Assembly (NCBI GenBank): GCA_963711315.1
Contig: CAVQDQ010000005.1
Coordinates: forward strand, 1-64,000
Reading direction: 5' to 3'
Source of the DNA: PALSA-612 sp963711315
GTDB taxonomy: Bacteria; Actinomycetota; Thermoleophilia; Gaiellales; Gaiellaceae
DNA length: 64,000 nucleotides
Position 1 is the first letter of the stretch; every line of letters starts with the position of its first letter. Of the stretch, positions 20,878 to 29,764 are shown in pieces. The notes below the pieces were generated by a model. That model worked only from the letters and a program-made list of their open reading frames with translations, ran no database searches and was not told where the DNA came from. The translations under genes and the position numbers were made by a program.

Positions 20878-21522
20878 CTAGTCGAGCAGCTCCTCGTCCG
20901 GCACGTCACGCAGCACCTTGGCCGGACTGCCGACTACGACCATCCGCGGCGGGACGTCCTTTGTGACGACGGCGCCGGCCGCGACGAACGCCTCTTCGCC
21001 AATTTCTACTCCTGGACAGAGCACCGCGCCGCCGCCGACGCGCGCTCCGCGCCGGATCGTCGGCCCCTTGACGAGCTCGTGACGTCCTTCGGTACGGCCC
21101 ATGAAGTTGTCGTTCGTCGTCACGACACACGGTGCGATGAAGACGTCCTCCTCGATCGTCGAGTACGCCGTCACATAAGCCTGGGCCTGGATCTTGGTAC
21201 GGGCGCCGACGGTCGTGTCGTTCTCGACGAGCGAGCCGCGCCCGACGACGACGTCTTCGGCGATGACGCAACGCTCTCGTACGCAGGCCTGGTCGCCGAC
21301 GATCGACCGGGCGCCGATCGTCGTTCCTGCGAAGACTACGGCGCCTGTCGAGACCACTGCGCCGTCACCGATCTCGGCCGGCGGCAGGGCATCGCGCTTG
21401 GCCGTCGAGCGCGCCGACAGCACCGGTTGCTTGCCGATGACTGCGTACTCGAGCACGCGCACGCCTTCGCCCAGCACCGTGCCCTCGTGGACGATCGCCG
21501 TCGGATGGACGTCAGCTGCCAC
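20878..21522 (-). CDS. Hexapeptide-repeat sugar N-acetyltransferase (WbpD-like)
   Basis: Left-handed beta-helix acetyltransferase, 214 residues, with many isoleucine-patch hexapeptides (IGDGAVV, IGARSIVGD, VGARTKIQAQAYV, ARVGGGAVLCPGVEIGEEAFVAAGAVV). TTNDNFMGR is the loop typical of WbpD/WlbB enzymes, which acetylate the 3-amino group of UDP-2-acetamido-3-amino-glucuronate from acetyl-CoA. Its ATG overlaps the end of the oxidoreductase gene once the frameshift there is repaired, so it is the fourth gene of the 24831-to-20878 operon. A truncated relative lies at 16311-16501. Confidence 0.82.
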   Translation of the reverse strand: MAADVHPTAIVHEGTVLGEGVRVLEYAVIGKQPVLSARSTAKRDALPPAEIGDGAVVSTGAVVFAGTTIGARSIVGDQACVRERCVIAEDVVVGRGSLVENDTTVGARTKIQAQAYVTAYSTIEEDVFIAPCVVTTNDNFMGRTEGRHELVKGPTIRRGARVGGGAVLCPGVEIGEEAFVAAGAVVTKDVPPRMVVVGSPAKVLRDVPDEELLD

Positions 21523-22487
21523 GCAGCGACTCCGTCAGCCGCTCGAGCACGCGCACGACGAGCGCGCCGTCTCGCGCCACCTTGCTCCGGTCACCTTCAC
21601 CGCCGATGAGCGCGAGGAACCGCTGCGCACTCGAGGCGTAGCGGCTCGTCCGTGGCGATCTTCGGGATATGGATGTCTCCGGTTCGCGTCTGCCACTCGC
21701 CGTACGTCTCGGCGCGCAGCCACGGCGACTTCTCGTACACCGTCACCTTGCGCTCGAGCTCCATGTCGTCGAACACGACCATCTTCTCCTTGCCGACGAC
21801 CGTCAGCTTCCGCATCTTGTGCGGATCGAGCCAGGAGAGATGCATGTGCGCGATCTTCCCGGACGGAAAGCGCAGGTAGCAGAAGACCACGTCCTCCACG
21901 CCCGGCTGGAGGAAGTCCCGGCCGACGGCGATCGCCTCCGACGGCTCCTCTTCCAGCAGGTAGAGGATGACCGAGAGATCGTGGACGCCGAGCGACCAGA
22001 GCGCGTTCTCGTCGGGCCGGATGATGCCGAGGTTCTGGCGGTTGCCGTACACGCAGAGCACGTCGCCGAGCTCACCCGAGTCGACGAGCTCCTTGAGCTT
22101 CTGGACCCCCGGGTGGTAGAGCAGGAGATGACCCGGCATCAGCACGAGATTGCGCTCTTCGGCGAAGGCGACGAGGCCGTCGATCTCCTCGGCCGTCATC
22201 GCCGGCGGCTTCTCGACGAGCACGTGCTTTCCCGCCTCGAGCGCTCGCAACGCGAGATCGGCGTGCGTCGGAACCGGTGTCGCCACGACGACCGCGTCCA
22301 GCGCCTCGTCTGCGAGCAGCTCGTCGAAGTCGGTGGTCGTCCGTGCCTGGGGAAAGCGGCCGCGCATACGCTCGACGGCGGCGCCGTCCGAGTCGCAGAC
22401 CCACGCTAGATCGGCGAGCGTGTCGAAGTTTCGCGCGAGGTTGGGGCCCCAGTAACCGAGGCCCGCAACCGCGACCTTCGTGCTCAA
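21512..22487 (-). CDS. Gfo/Idh/MocA oxidoreductase (WbpB-like, one frameshift)
   Basis: NAD-dependent sugar-nucleotide oxidoreductase. It opens MSTKVAVAGLGYWGPNLARN (Rossmann loop), has VVVATPVPTHADLALRAL, the EKPPAMTAEEID motif containing the usual EKP lysine, and HLLLYHPGVQKLKELV. In the Wbp pathway such an enzyme oxidises C3 of UDP-GlcNAcA before amination. The open frame ends early near 21600; inserting a shift at about 21633 (minus-strand GAGTGCGCAG, one extra G) restores RFLALIGGEGDRSKVARDGA and a stop at 21512, inside the next gene's start. Overlaps of 4 and 11 bases with its neighbours support translational coupling. Confidence 0.82.
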
Positions 22488-23791
22488 AGCTTCCAGACCT
22501 TGTCGGAGCGGCGGCCCGCTTCGCCCGTCGCATTGCGAAAGTCGACCACGAGGTGGGCGTCCGCGACGACTCGGTCGTAGTCGACGCCCGAGTGATCGGT
22601 GACGACGGTCACGCAGTCGTAGGCGGCCGGGTCGAGCTCGACCGACTCCAGCCCGAGCCCGGGCAGGCTGGGGACGTGCGGGTCGTGGTATGCGACCTCG
22701 GACCCGGCGTTTCGCAGCAGCTCGATCACCTTCAGCGCAGGGGACTCCCGCGTGTCGGAGATGTCGGGTTTATATGCGACGCCGAGCACGAGCACCTTCG
22801 ATCCCTTCAGCGACCGCTGCCGCCCGTGGTTCAGCGCCTGAGAGATGAGCGAACGGCAGTAGTACGGCATGTTCTCGTTGACCTTCCCCGCCAGCTCGAT
22901 GAACTCCGTGTAGAAGCCGTACTCGCGCGCCTTCCAGGTGAGGTAGAAGGGGTCGATCGGGATGCAGTGCCCGCCCAGGCCGGGGCCGGGTTCGAAGCGC
23001 ATGAAGCCGAACGGCTTCGTCGACGCGGCGTCGACCACCTCCCAGACGTCGATGCCCATCCGGTCGCAGAGCTGCGCGAGCTCGTTGACGAGGGCGATGT
23101 TGACCGAGCGGAAGATGTTCTCCAGCAGCTTCGTCAGCTCGGCGGCCTCCGGCGAGGAGACCCTGTGCACCTGGTCGATTGCGCCCTGGTAGAGCTCGGC
23201 CGCGCGCTCCGTACAGGCGTCGGTCACCCCACCGACGATCTTCGGCACGCTCTCCGGGCGCCAGCGCGTGTTGCCGGGATCCACGCGCTCGGGCGAGAAC
23301 GCGAGGTGGAAATCGCGGCCGACCTCGAGACCGCCGGCGGCGAGCGCCGGCAGGACGACCTCGCGGGTCGTGCCGGGGTACGTCGTCGACTCGAGCACCA
23401 CGAGATGGCCCTGGCGCAGACGCGCGGCGATTCCACGGACCGCGTCGAGCAGGATGGAAATATCCGGCTCGCGCTGCTTCGAGAGCGGCGTGGGGAGGGC
23501 GACGACGATCGCGTCGGCGTCGCGGAGGGCATCGTAGTCGGATGTCGCCGCGATGCGGCCCTCGGAAACGAGCGGCCCGAGCTCTTCGGACGGGACGTCC
23601 TCGATGTGGCTTTCCCCACGGTTGATCCCGGCGACGACGTGCTCGGCCACGTCGACGAGCAGCACGGTCTTTCCGGCCTGCGCGAGCAGGCGCGCGAGCG
23701 GCACGCCGACGTAGCCGGCGCCGACGACAGCCACGTCCCAGTGACGGGTCGCGGACTCGGCTAGTTGCGCTTCCAGACGGGGCTCGGTCAT
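22484..23791 (-). CDS. UDP-N-acetyl-hexosamine 6-dehydrogenase (WbpA/WecC family)
   Basis: UDP-sugar dehydrogenase that oxidises the C6 alcohol of a UDP-HexNAc to a carboxylate with two NAD. The 435-residue protein shows DVAVVGAGYVGVPLARLLAQ, VVALPTPLSK, VVLESTTYPGTTREVVLP, the active-site region EPGPGLGGHCIPIDPFYL with its catalytic Cys, and KVLVLGVAYKPDISDTRESPA. I chose ATG at 23791, which overlaps the preceding epimerase stop (ATGA); the frame stays open upstream but only into low-quality sequence within the epimerase. With the epimerase, oxidoreductase and acetyltransferase it makes a diacetamido-uronic acid. Confidence 0.88.
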   Translation of the reverse strand: MTEPRLEAQLAESATRHWDVAVVGAGYVGVPLARLLAQAGKTVLLVDVAEHVVAGINRGESHIEDVPSEELGPLVSEGRIAATSDYDALRDADAIVVALPTPLSKQREPDISILLDAVRGIAARLRQGHLVVLESTTYPGTTREVVLPALAAGGLEVGRDFHLAFSPERVDPGNTRWRPESVPKIVGGVTDACTERAAELYQGAIDQVHRVSSPEAAELTKLLENIFRSVNIALVNELAQLCDRMGIDVWEVVDAASTKPFGFMRFEPGPGLGGHCIPIDPFYLTWKAREYGFYTEFIELAGKVNENMPYYCRSLISQALNHGRQRSLKGSKVLVLGVAYKPDISDTRESPALKVIELLRNAGSEVAYHDPHVPSLPGLGLESVELDPAAYDCVTVVTDHSGVDYDRVVADAHLVVDFRNATGEAGRRSDKVWKL

Positions 23792-24831
23792 TGGGCGAAA
23801 AGGGTACAGAGAGCTTCTGCGATCTTCGGCGCTGCCCTGCCGTCGCCGTACAACTTCGGACGGGCAGCGGGCAGCGGCCGCGCGGCGGCGACGGCGGCGA
23901 TTAGCCGCTCGGGATCGTCGTCCACGAGGACGTTCGCTCCCTGCTCGAGGGTGTCGATCCACTCGGTGGACGGCCGCGCGGTGACGCAGGGGACGCCGTA
24001 CCAGTAGGCCTCTTTCTGCAGCCCGCCCGAGTCCGTGACGATGACGCGGGCCTGTGACGCGAGCGCCGCGAAGTCGAGGTACGAGAGCGGCTCGACGACG
24101 CGGACGTGGTCGGCCACGCCGGTCAGCACGTCCCTGGTGCGCGGGTGCGCGGGAAAGACGACCGGCGCGTCGAGCCCGTTGAGCCCCTCGACGATCCGAC
24201 CGAGCCGCGGCTGGAGGACGTTCGCGTCGCGGTGGATCGTCGCCACGACAAACGTCCCCGCCTCAAGCCCGAGCCGCTCGAGCACGTCCGACCGTTCCCG
24301 CGCGATCGGCGCGAACGTGAAGCATGCGTCGGCCATGACGTCTCCCACGACATCGATCCGGCCCGGCACGCCCTCTGCCTCGAGGATGCCGCGCGATCGC
24401 TCGTCGGGGCAGAGCAGCAGGTCGGCGATCGAGTCCACCTCGATACGTGTGTGCTCTTCGGGCATCGTCATATCGCCGGAGCGCATCCCCGCCTCCACGT
24501 GGGCGAAGGGCACGCCGGCGTGCCGTGCAGCGCGCGCGCCCGCGAGCGTCGAGTTCGTGTCGCCGAAGACGACGGCCGCGGCCGGGCGCTCATGCCCGAG
24601 CGCTGCCAGGATCCCGGGCTCCATCGCGTCAACATCTCGCGTGTGCGCCTCCAGCCGGTAGGTGGGCTCCGACAGTCCGAGCTCCTCGAAGAACACTCCT
24701 GAGAGCTCGCGGGCGTAGTGCTGTCCCGTGTGGAGGACGATCTCCTCGATGCCGGCTTCGCGGAGAGCGACCGACAGCGGCCCCGACTTGATGAATTGCG
24801 GACGGTTGCCGACGACGGAGAGCACCTTCAT
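23788..24831 (-). CDS. wecB: UDP-N-acetylglucosamine 2-epimerase, non-hydrolysing
   Basis: WecB/WbpI-type epimerase, 347 residues, inverting C2 of a UDP-acetamido sugar through elimination and re-addition. Family marks are MKVLSVVGNRPQFIK, VLHTGQHYARELS, VFGDTNSTLAGARAA, HVEAGMRSGDMTMPEEHTR and the late VTDSGGLQKEAYWYGVPCVT. Because the three following genes match the WbpA-B-D enzymes, its substrate may be UDP-GlcNAc3NAcA (WbpI role) and not plain UDP-GlcNAc; the sequence alone does not separate the two. First gene of the operon, with a leaderless-type TACGCT six bases before ATG. Confidence 0.88.
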   Translation of the reverse strand: MKVLSVVGNRPQFIKSGPLSVALREAGIEEIVLHTGQHYARELSGVFFEELGLSEPTYRLEAHTRDVDAMEPGILAALGHERPAAAVVFGDTNSTLAGARAARHAGVPFAHVEAGMRSGDMTMPEEHTRIEVDSIADLLLCPDERSRGILEAEGVPGRIDVVGDVMADACFTFAPIARERSDVLERLGLEAGTFVVATIHRDANVLQPRLGRIVEGLNGLDAPVVFPAHPRTRDVLTGVADHVRVVEPLSYLDFAALASQARVIVTDSGGLQKEAYWYGVPCVTARPSTEWIDTLEQGANVLVDDDPERLIAAVAAARPLPAARPKLYGDGRAAPKIAEALCTLFAQ

Positions 24832-24837
24832 GGCGTT

Positions 24838-24843
24838 AGCGTA
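24838..24843 (-). promoter_or_regulatory. Leaderless-type -10 box for wecB
   Basis: On the minus strand TACGCT is followed by exactly six bases and then the wecB ATG, with no Shine-Dalgarno site. The spacing matches that of several other genes in the window. Confidence 0.45.
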
Positions 24844-24850
24844 GGTCGGC

Positions 24851-25486
24851 GTGGAGAGCGAGACTGCCGAAGGCGCCGAGTACCGATACTCGAGCCACTG
24901 GATTCACGAGCTTGAGGGCGAGACACACTGGCGCCTCTACTGGCGTCAGCAGAAGCTCATGCAGGACCTCGTCCGGCAGGGCGACCAGGTGCTCGAGATC
25001 GGTGTCGGCACGGGCTTCACCGCGAACTACCTTCGCTCGAGGGGGATCACCGTCACTACGCTCGACATCGACGCCGACAAGCGGCCCGACATCGTCGCCA
25101 ACGTCGCGCAGTACGCGTTCCCCGAGACGTACGACGCGATTCTCGCCTTCGAGGTCTTCGAGCACCTCCCCTGTCGCGACCTCGCGTCCGTGCTGGCGAG
25201 GCTCGCCACCGCTGCGAGGCGACATGTCTTCCTGAGCCTGCCGCGCAACCGGAGGCTCGTGGCTTCCTTCGCCGTGAAGCTGCCGAAGGTGAAGGCGAGG
25301 TCGTTCCGGTGGAAGGTGAACCGGGGCAAGATCGACGAGCCCTACCACGTGTGGGAGATCGACCACGGCGGGATCACGGTCGGCTCGCTGGAGCAGGAGC
25401 TTGCCCGTGCGGGGTTTGCGATTGCGCGCCGCGACGAGGCGTTCGACCGGCTGTTCTACGCGCTCGCGCCTGCCAGCCCGTCCTAG
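24851..25486 (+). CDS. Class I SAM-dependent methyltransferase
   Basis: Methyltransferase of 211 residues with a Rossmann fold. Motif I is VLEIGVGTGFTANYL; TTLDIDADKRPDIVANV holds the acidic residue that grips the SAM ribose; AILAFEVFEHLP is the post-II helix seen in small-molecule and glycan methyltransferases. The C-terminal part (RSFRWKVNRGKIDEPYHVWE) lacks features that tell the substrate. It is divergent from the wecB operon with only 19 bases between starts, so it may modify the same surface glycan; that is a guess from position. GTG start at 24851. Its stop overlaps the 3' end of the next minus-strand gene. Confidence 0.78.
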   Translation: MESETAEGAEYRYSSHWIHELEGETHWRLYWRQQKLMQDLVRQGDQVLEIGVGTGFTANYLRSRGITVTTLDIDADKRPDIVANVAQYAFPETYDAILAFEVFEHLPCRDLASVLARLATAARRHVFLSLPRNRRLVASFAVKLPKVKARSFRWKVNRGKIDEPYHVWEIDHGGITVGSLEQELARAGFAIARRDEAFDRLFYALAPASPS

Positions 25487-26235
25487 ACGAGGCCTCGTGC
25501 GGCCCACGCGCAGGCGCGCACCTCGAACGGCGCCTCCGGCAGCCTCTCCAGGCAGAGCTCGCGCAGCCGCGCCCGCCCATCCTCGTCGAGACCCGCGACG
25601 AAGTCGCCCGCGGGGCCTACGCCGAGCATGTACGGCTCCCACCAGTCTTCGAAGGTGGCGTGCTCGACGGAGACCCAGAGGTCTATCTCGACGATGTCCT
25701 GCAGGCCCGCCTTCTGGAACAGTCTGGAGAGATCTCCTTGGCGTACGCCTGCCAACTGCGACTCGTCGTCCACATCGGGATCGAGCTCACGCACGGCCTC
25801 CCAGTACGTGTTCAGTGGTCCCCGGCCGCCGCCGTGATCCCACACGGTCGCTGCGACGACGCCTCGAGAGCGTGTGACGCGCGCCATCTCGCTCAGGCCC
25901 GCCACGGGATCGGCCATGAAGTGGACGACGAGCTGCGCGAGCGCGGCGTCGAACTCATCGTCGGCGAACGGCAGCTGCTCGGCCGGCGCGCGCTCGATCG
26001 CGACTCCCGGGTGGCGTTCGCTGACGGCGTCGACGAACGACTGGGACGGATCGACGGCTGAGACGGCGTTCTCGCCGCGTCGTCGTACCAGCTCCGCCGT
26101 CAGCGCGCCCGGTCCGCAGCCGACGTCCAGCACACGGCCTTCCGCGCCTGCGAAGTCGGCGAACAGCGGCGCCAGCGGCATCGAGTACCGACCCATGAAG
26201 CGGTCGTACGCGTCGGCGGGGACGGCGAACGTCAC
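25483..26235 (-). CDS. Class I SAM-dependent methyltransferase
   Basis: Small-molecule methyltransferase, 250 residues, of the UbiE/Methyltransf_11 group. It shows VLDVGCGPGALTAEL (motif I), VDPSQSFVDAV with the SAM-ribose acid, and FDAALAQLVVHFMADPVAGLSEMARV, the typical motif II-III stretch. Substrate unknown; the family includes methylators of quinones, phenols and inorganic anions. GTG at 26235 is preceded at six bases by TAGATT, the leaderless pattern used by other genes here. It converges with the preceding plus-strand methyltransferase, their stops overlapping by four bases. Confidence 0.78.
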   Translation of the reverse strand: MTFAVPADAYDRFMGRYSMPLAPLFADFAGAEGRVLDVGCGPGALTAELVRRRGENAVSAVDPSQSFVDAVSERHPGVAIERAPAEQLPFADDEFDAALAQLVVHFMADPVAGLSEMARVTRSRGVVAATVWDHGGGRGPLNTYWEAVRELDPDVDDESQLAGVRQGDLSRLFQKAGLQDIVEIDLWVSVEHATFEDWWEPYMLGVGPAGDFVAGLDEDGRARLRELCLERLPEAPFEVRACAWAARGLV

Positions 26236-26241
26236 GAACCG

Positions 26242-26247
26242 AATCTA
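26242..26247 (-). promoter_or_regulatory. Leaderless-type -10 box
   Basis: TAGATT on the minus strand, six bases before the GTG start of the methyltransferase at 26235. Confidence 0.4.
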
Positions 26248-26339
26248 CGCGATCTGCCCGCGACGCTCTCCACGAACGAGAGCCCCCGGGCGACGGCGTG
26301 AGATGCTTCCGCTTCCAGCCATGCAGCAAGGAGGTGCTC

Positions 26340-26717
26340 ATGGAACGGTTCTGCTTCGCCTCCGACGTGGCGTTCGTGCCGCGAGGGGATCAACTCGATC
26401 GTGTGACTGTCGCGCCGCTTACCTCCCCCATCTCCGAGGGGTCACCGACGCAGGTGGCGGTCTTCCGATTTGAGCCCGGCGGCCGGCTCCGTGGGCATCC
26501 CGGTACCCACCCGCAGATCTTCGCCATCCTCGATGGGTCAGGCGAAGTAAGCGGTGCCGACGGTATCGATGCGCCAATTGAGGCAGGCGAAGCAGTGTTC
26601 TTGCACCCGGGCGAGGAACACGAGATGAGGTCGGCCGTCGGCTTGACGGCGCTCATCATCGAGGGCGAACGTCTGGATCGTTTCCGAGGACGCCCGACGA
26701 CTGCGCCTTCGCATTGA
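26340..26717 (+). CDS. Single-domain cupin protein
   Basis: Cupin of 125 residues. The conserved metal-binding motifs are present in variant form: FRFEPGGRLRGHPGTHPQIFAIL (motif 1, two His and a Gln-Ile in place of the Glu) and GEAVFLHPGEEHEMRS (motif 2 with its His). Such small cupins bind a metal and act as isomerases, dioxygenases or sensors; the role here cannot be told. ATG at 26340 is well supported by AAGGAGG at 26328-26334, one of the few strong ribosome sites in the window. Its last 60 bases overlap the convergent lipoprotein gene. Confidence 0.75.
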   Translation: MERFCFASDVAFVPRGDQLDRVTVAPLTSPISEGSPTQVAVFRFEPGGRLRGHPGTHPQIFAILDGSGEVSGADGIDAPIEAGEAVFLHPGEEHEMRSAVGLTALIIEGERLDRFRGRPTTAPSH

Positions 26718-27225
26718 ACTGTCGCCGCGCCGTGAGGGGGAGTCGGCTCTCGAGGCCCTTGACGATTGCGTCGCGGCTGCGCTCGGCCGTCGCTGCCGTG
26801 CGCTTGCCGTAGTACTCGTGGTCGACGGCGATCTCCATCATGTGGGCGCCGGCGTTCTCGAGGTTGACTGAGAGGAACGCCCTCTCTCTTCGGAAGTTGA
26901 GCACCAACCCGCCGAGGTTCTCCACCAGCCGCCACTGCGGTCCGAGGCGCCGTCGGTAGAACGAGCCCACATCGCCGGCGGTGGCTTGCGACGGGAGCGT
27001 GAGATCGAAACGCGTGCTGTAGCCGGCGACCGGACCGCTCTCGTCGGCGTGGTAGGCCGCGATCGTTTCGTTCTCGACGCGCGAGCCGGGAAAGCGCGGG
27101 AGCTGCTCGAAGAGGGTCTCGTTCGCGTTCACGTAAGCCTTGCGGTCGCCACTGCCGCAGCCGGCGAGCCCGAGCACCAGCAACGTAGTCACGCCGACCG
27201 CTCGGAGCCACGTCACGCCTTGCAC
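26656..27225 (-). CDS. Hypothetical lipoprotein
   Basis: Not recognised by function. The 189-residue protein starts with a lipoprotein signal (LLVLGLAGCGSGD, Cys at residue 23), so it should be anchored outside the membrane. The mature part has mixed alpha/beta character (FPGSRVENETIAAYHADESG, FYRRRLGPQWRLVENLGG, RAFLSVNLE), reminiscent of small periplasmic domains that follow a gas-vesicle or DUF-type pattern, but I cannot name a family. The start may be TTG at 27225 or GTG nine bases downstream. It overlaps the cupin gene tail to tail. Confidence 0.65.
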   Translation of the reverse strand: MQGVTWLRAVGVTTLLVLGLAGCGSGDRKAYVNANETLFEQLPRFPGSRVENETIAAYHADESGPVAGYSTRFDLTLPSQATAGDVGSFYRRRLGPQWRLVENLGGLVLNFRRERAFLSVNLENAGAHMMEIAVDHEYYGKRTAATAERSRDAIVKGLESRLPLTARRQFNAKAQSSGVLGNDPDVRPR

Positions 27226-27344
27226 TTCAGCAGGCCCCCTTTGCGCCTCCCTCCACGGCGGAAGCGTGCCGGTTGCGTCGGCTCGCGTCGAGGTGTCCCG
27301 CAGGGACGCGTTAGACGCGGCGTCCTCTTGGCGACCGTTCCGAA

Positions 27345-28622
27345 CTAGTGTCCGGCGGTCGTCGAAAGTGCGGCGACTCCCGGTGCCGACGCGGCGACGA
27401 GTCCGCGGTAGACCGCGAAGCCCGCCTTCGGCGTGTAGTCGTCCCGCATCAGTCCGTACTGACTTTCAATGCTGCTGCTCGACGAATCCGCGTCGCGCAG
27501 GTCGAACCAGCGGTAGTCCGTGACGTGATGCCTCGAGCGGTTCGCGTTCACGACTGCGATGGAAGCTCGCATGACATTGACCTGCATCGCCTCCGTGCGA
27601 GGACCCCCGGTCGGATAGCCGGTCTCCGAGACGTGGATGGGCACGCTCGAGGAGAGACCGGCGAGCGGCATGAATCGATGGCGGAGAGCCTCGAGTGATG
27701 CGAGCATCGTCTTGGCCGTCGTCGCTTTGAGATCGCTGCCCGCTATTCGCGGTCCCCACGTCCCGGGATAGACGTCGAGTCCGACCCAGTCGACCGACCT
27801 GCGGAAGAGAGCGCCACCAGAACGCCCGAGTCGGCGCCAGAAGGCCGTCTCGGCCGGGCCCGAAGCGTAGGCCCAGTTGAAGCCGATCGCGACCTGCAAG
27901 AAGCCCCTGCGCCGCGCCTCCGACTTTGCTGCGATCACGCCCTGGATCAGCGCGTCCGCCGCTCCAGGGTACGCGCCGTCCGCGGCATTGGGCGCGTCGA
28001 GTACGTTCGCCTCGTTCGCCACCTGGAGTCCGACGAAGCGGGAGTTAGGCCCGAACGTCCGCACCGCATCCCGAGCAAACACCATGAAGCCCAGCACGTC
28101 CCTCGCCGGATCCCGGTCGGCCGGACGGTACGTCAGCACAAGCTCGACCTGGAACCCGGCAGCCGTGTACTCCGCGATGTCCCGCCCGACCTGGTCGGCG
28201 GGCGACAACGAGGCGGCGCCGGAGAAGCTCGCGTACATGTGGAGGACGAAGGGACGCCCTGGCGCACGCAGCTCCCGGAGCGCCGCCAGTCGTTTCGACG
28301 GGACCTCCGGTGCCGTTCTTCCCGCCGGCCCGACGGTGCCGGCCCCTCCACCCGGGTAGGCGCCGAAGATCAGCGGCGCGGCTGGGCCTTGGGGAACGCT
28401 CTGACCCGCCGCCGGATAGAGCAGGAAGGTCGCGGCAAGAGCGCCATACAAGACCACGCGAGCACGCCGGCGGGCGGCATGCTTTGCGCGCGTGCTCGGG
28501 GGAGAAGCCGTATGAACCTCCGCGTCGGGGAGACGTGTGGCACGGGACAGCTTATGAGATGTGAAAGACGACGGCAGACGGCGACCGCTGCGCCCACGCA
28601 GAAGACGAGAGACGGGCCCCAC
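27345..28622 (-). CDS. Membrane-anchored TIM-barrel glycoside hydrolase
   Basis: Putative retaining glycosidase of clan GH-A. After a basic N-terminus and one hydrophobic segment (VVLYGALAATFLLYPAAG) there is a barrel with the two glutamates expected for the clan: LQVANEANVLD (acid/base) and VPIHVSETGYPTGG (nucleophile). Other barrel pieces are FVLHMYASFSGA, VELVLTYRP and VDWVGLDVYPGTWGPR. Exact GH family is not clear; cellulase- or beta-glucanase-like proteins are closest by pattern. The start is uncertain: GTG at 28622 gives a 60-residue leader, GTG nearer the hydrophobic part is possible. It follows the GH26 gene and the glycosyltransferase on the same strand, so it may trim or hydrolyse the polymer they make. 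Confidence 0.65.
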   Translation of the reverse strand: MGPVSRLLRGRSGRRLPSSFTSHKLSRATRLPDAEVHTASPPSTRAKHAARRRARVVLYGALAATFLLYPAAGQSVPQGPAAPLIFGAYPGGGAGTVGPAGRTAPEVPSKRLAALRELRAPGRPFVLHMYASFSGAASLSPADQVGRDIAEYTAAGFQVELVLTYRPADRDPARDVLGFMVFARDAVRTFGPNSRFVGLQVANEANVLDAPNAADGAYPGAADALIQGVIAAKSEARRRGFLQVAIGFNWAYASGPAETAFWRRLGRSGGALFRRSVDWVGLDVYPGTWGPRIAGSDLKATTAKTMLASLEALRHRFMPLAGLSSSVPIHVSETGYPTGGPRTEAMQVNVMRASIAVVNANRSRHHVTDYRWFDLRDADSSSSSIESQYGLMRDDYTPKAGFAVYRGLVAASAPGVAALSTTAGH

Positions 28623-28699
28623 GACGAAGAGGTCGGGTCATGACTGCCCGAACTTGAGCCGCCGCTACTCGGACGAGGGCCCCTCGTTTTTGTCGCAGT

Positions 28700-29764
28700 T
28701 CAGCGGTAGCGGGGGTCTGCGACGCCCGCTGCGAATGCCGCAGTCGCCCGCGGCCCGCTCTCGAATCGCCAATCGGATTCCTTCGCGAGGTCGTACCAGA
28801 TCACCGACACAATCGACGGGTTGCGGCGCAAGGTCTCGAACATCCCACCAATCCATGCGGCTTTGCTCCCGTCCGTACCGGCGACACCGATCTCGCTGAC
28901 CTCGATCGGCTTTGTCGGCGCGATGGTGTGCAAGCGGGCGAGTGAGCGGCCAAGAACCTCTGCAAACGGCTTCCAGCGGCTGTAGCGAAGCTGACTGTCT
29001 CCGTTGAAGCAGGAGAGCGAAACGAGATCGACGTAGGCATCGCCCGGGTACTGCGACGCGTTGATGGTGATCGCCGCCGGACTCCACACCCATTCGACGT
29101 TCGTCGCCCCGGCCTCGCGGAAGATGTCGTGGATGTGACGCCACGCACGGACGAACTCGTGAGGCCGGTTTCCGTTCGATCGCTCCGACCATGGATACCA
29201 GCCGCCGTTCATCTCCTGAGCGAAGCGAAGGCGGACCGGCCGCTCATACGCGGCGAGGGTGTTCGCCCAGGCTCGGATGTACGAGTCAAAGTGACCGGCA
29301 ACGATGTTCCGCAGCCTGTACCTCGGCTGGTAGCGCACGGGGTTGAGGGCGTCCCACGGCTCCCAGGTGATCTCGGGAGTGCTCCCACGCGCCGCAAGCG
29401 CCTCGAGCTGCTCGACGTCTGGCTGGTTGTTAGCCCAGTCGGCGTACCACATGACGACGCTGATGTGCTTCCGGATCGCGTGCTCTAGCGCATTGATCCC
29501 GTTCAGGTCGGACTGCTGCCACGGCCGGAACGCGTTGCGGCCGAGGGGCAGCGTCGTCACGCCGATGTCGACGGTCGCGGAGGCCGCGGGCGGCACCGGC
29601 CAGGGCGCGTACACCGTCTCCTCGCGGTCAAAAACCCCTAGCTGTAGCCCAATGAGCACGAGAACAGCGGCGATGAGCGTCGCCATCGTGGCGCCCGCAC
29701 CGAGCCGCTGTCGCAGCGTCGGGCGCCGGCCCGGGGTCAGGCGCGGTCCAGCCGTCGCGCTCAC
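28700..29764 (-). CDS. GH26-like glycoside hydrolase
   Basis: About 354 residues: an N-terminal membrane anchor (MATLIAAVLVLIGLQLGVF) and a GH26-type barrel. RFAQEMNGGWYPW carries the acid/base Glu with the classic GH26 surroundings, and IEVSEIGVAGTDGSKAAWI the nucleophile Glu; VVMWYADWAN and WVWSPAAI are further family-like strands. GH26 enzymes cut beta-mannans or mixed glucans. I chose GTG at 29764, which overlaps the glycosyltransferase stop by four bases (GTGTGA). The coupling suggests it works with that synthase, as editing hydrolases do in cellulose and alginate systems. Confidence 0.75.
   Translation of the reverse strand: MSATAGPRLTPGRRPTLRQRLGAGATMATLIAAVLVLIGLQLGVFDREETVYAPWPVPPAASATVDIGVTTLPLGRNAFRPWQQSDLNGINALEHAIRKHISVVMWYADWANNQPDVEQLEALAARGSTPEITWEPWDALNPVRYQPRYRLRNIVAGHFDSYIRAWANTLAAYERPVRLRFAQEMNGGWYPWSERSNGNRPHEFVRAWRHIHDIFREAGATNVEWVWSPAAITINASQYPGDAYVDLVSLSCFNGDSQLRYSRWKPFAEVLGRSLARLHTIAPTKPIEVSEIGVAGTDGSKAAWIGGMFETLRRNPSIVSVIWYDLAKESDWRFESGPRATAAFAAGVADPRYR

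Noticed and set aside
28672..28695. ACGAG-GGCCC-CTCGT followed by TTTTT, terminator-like on the plus strand
   Set aside because: No plus-strand transcript leads into it, and on the minus strand the T-run is on the wrong side. Left out as a feature.
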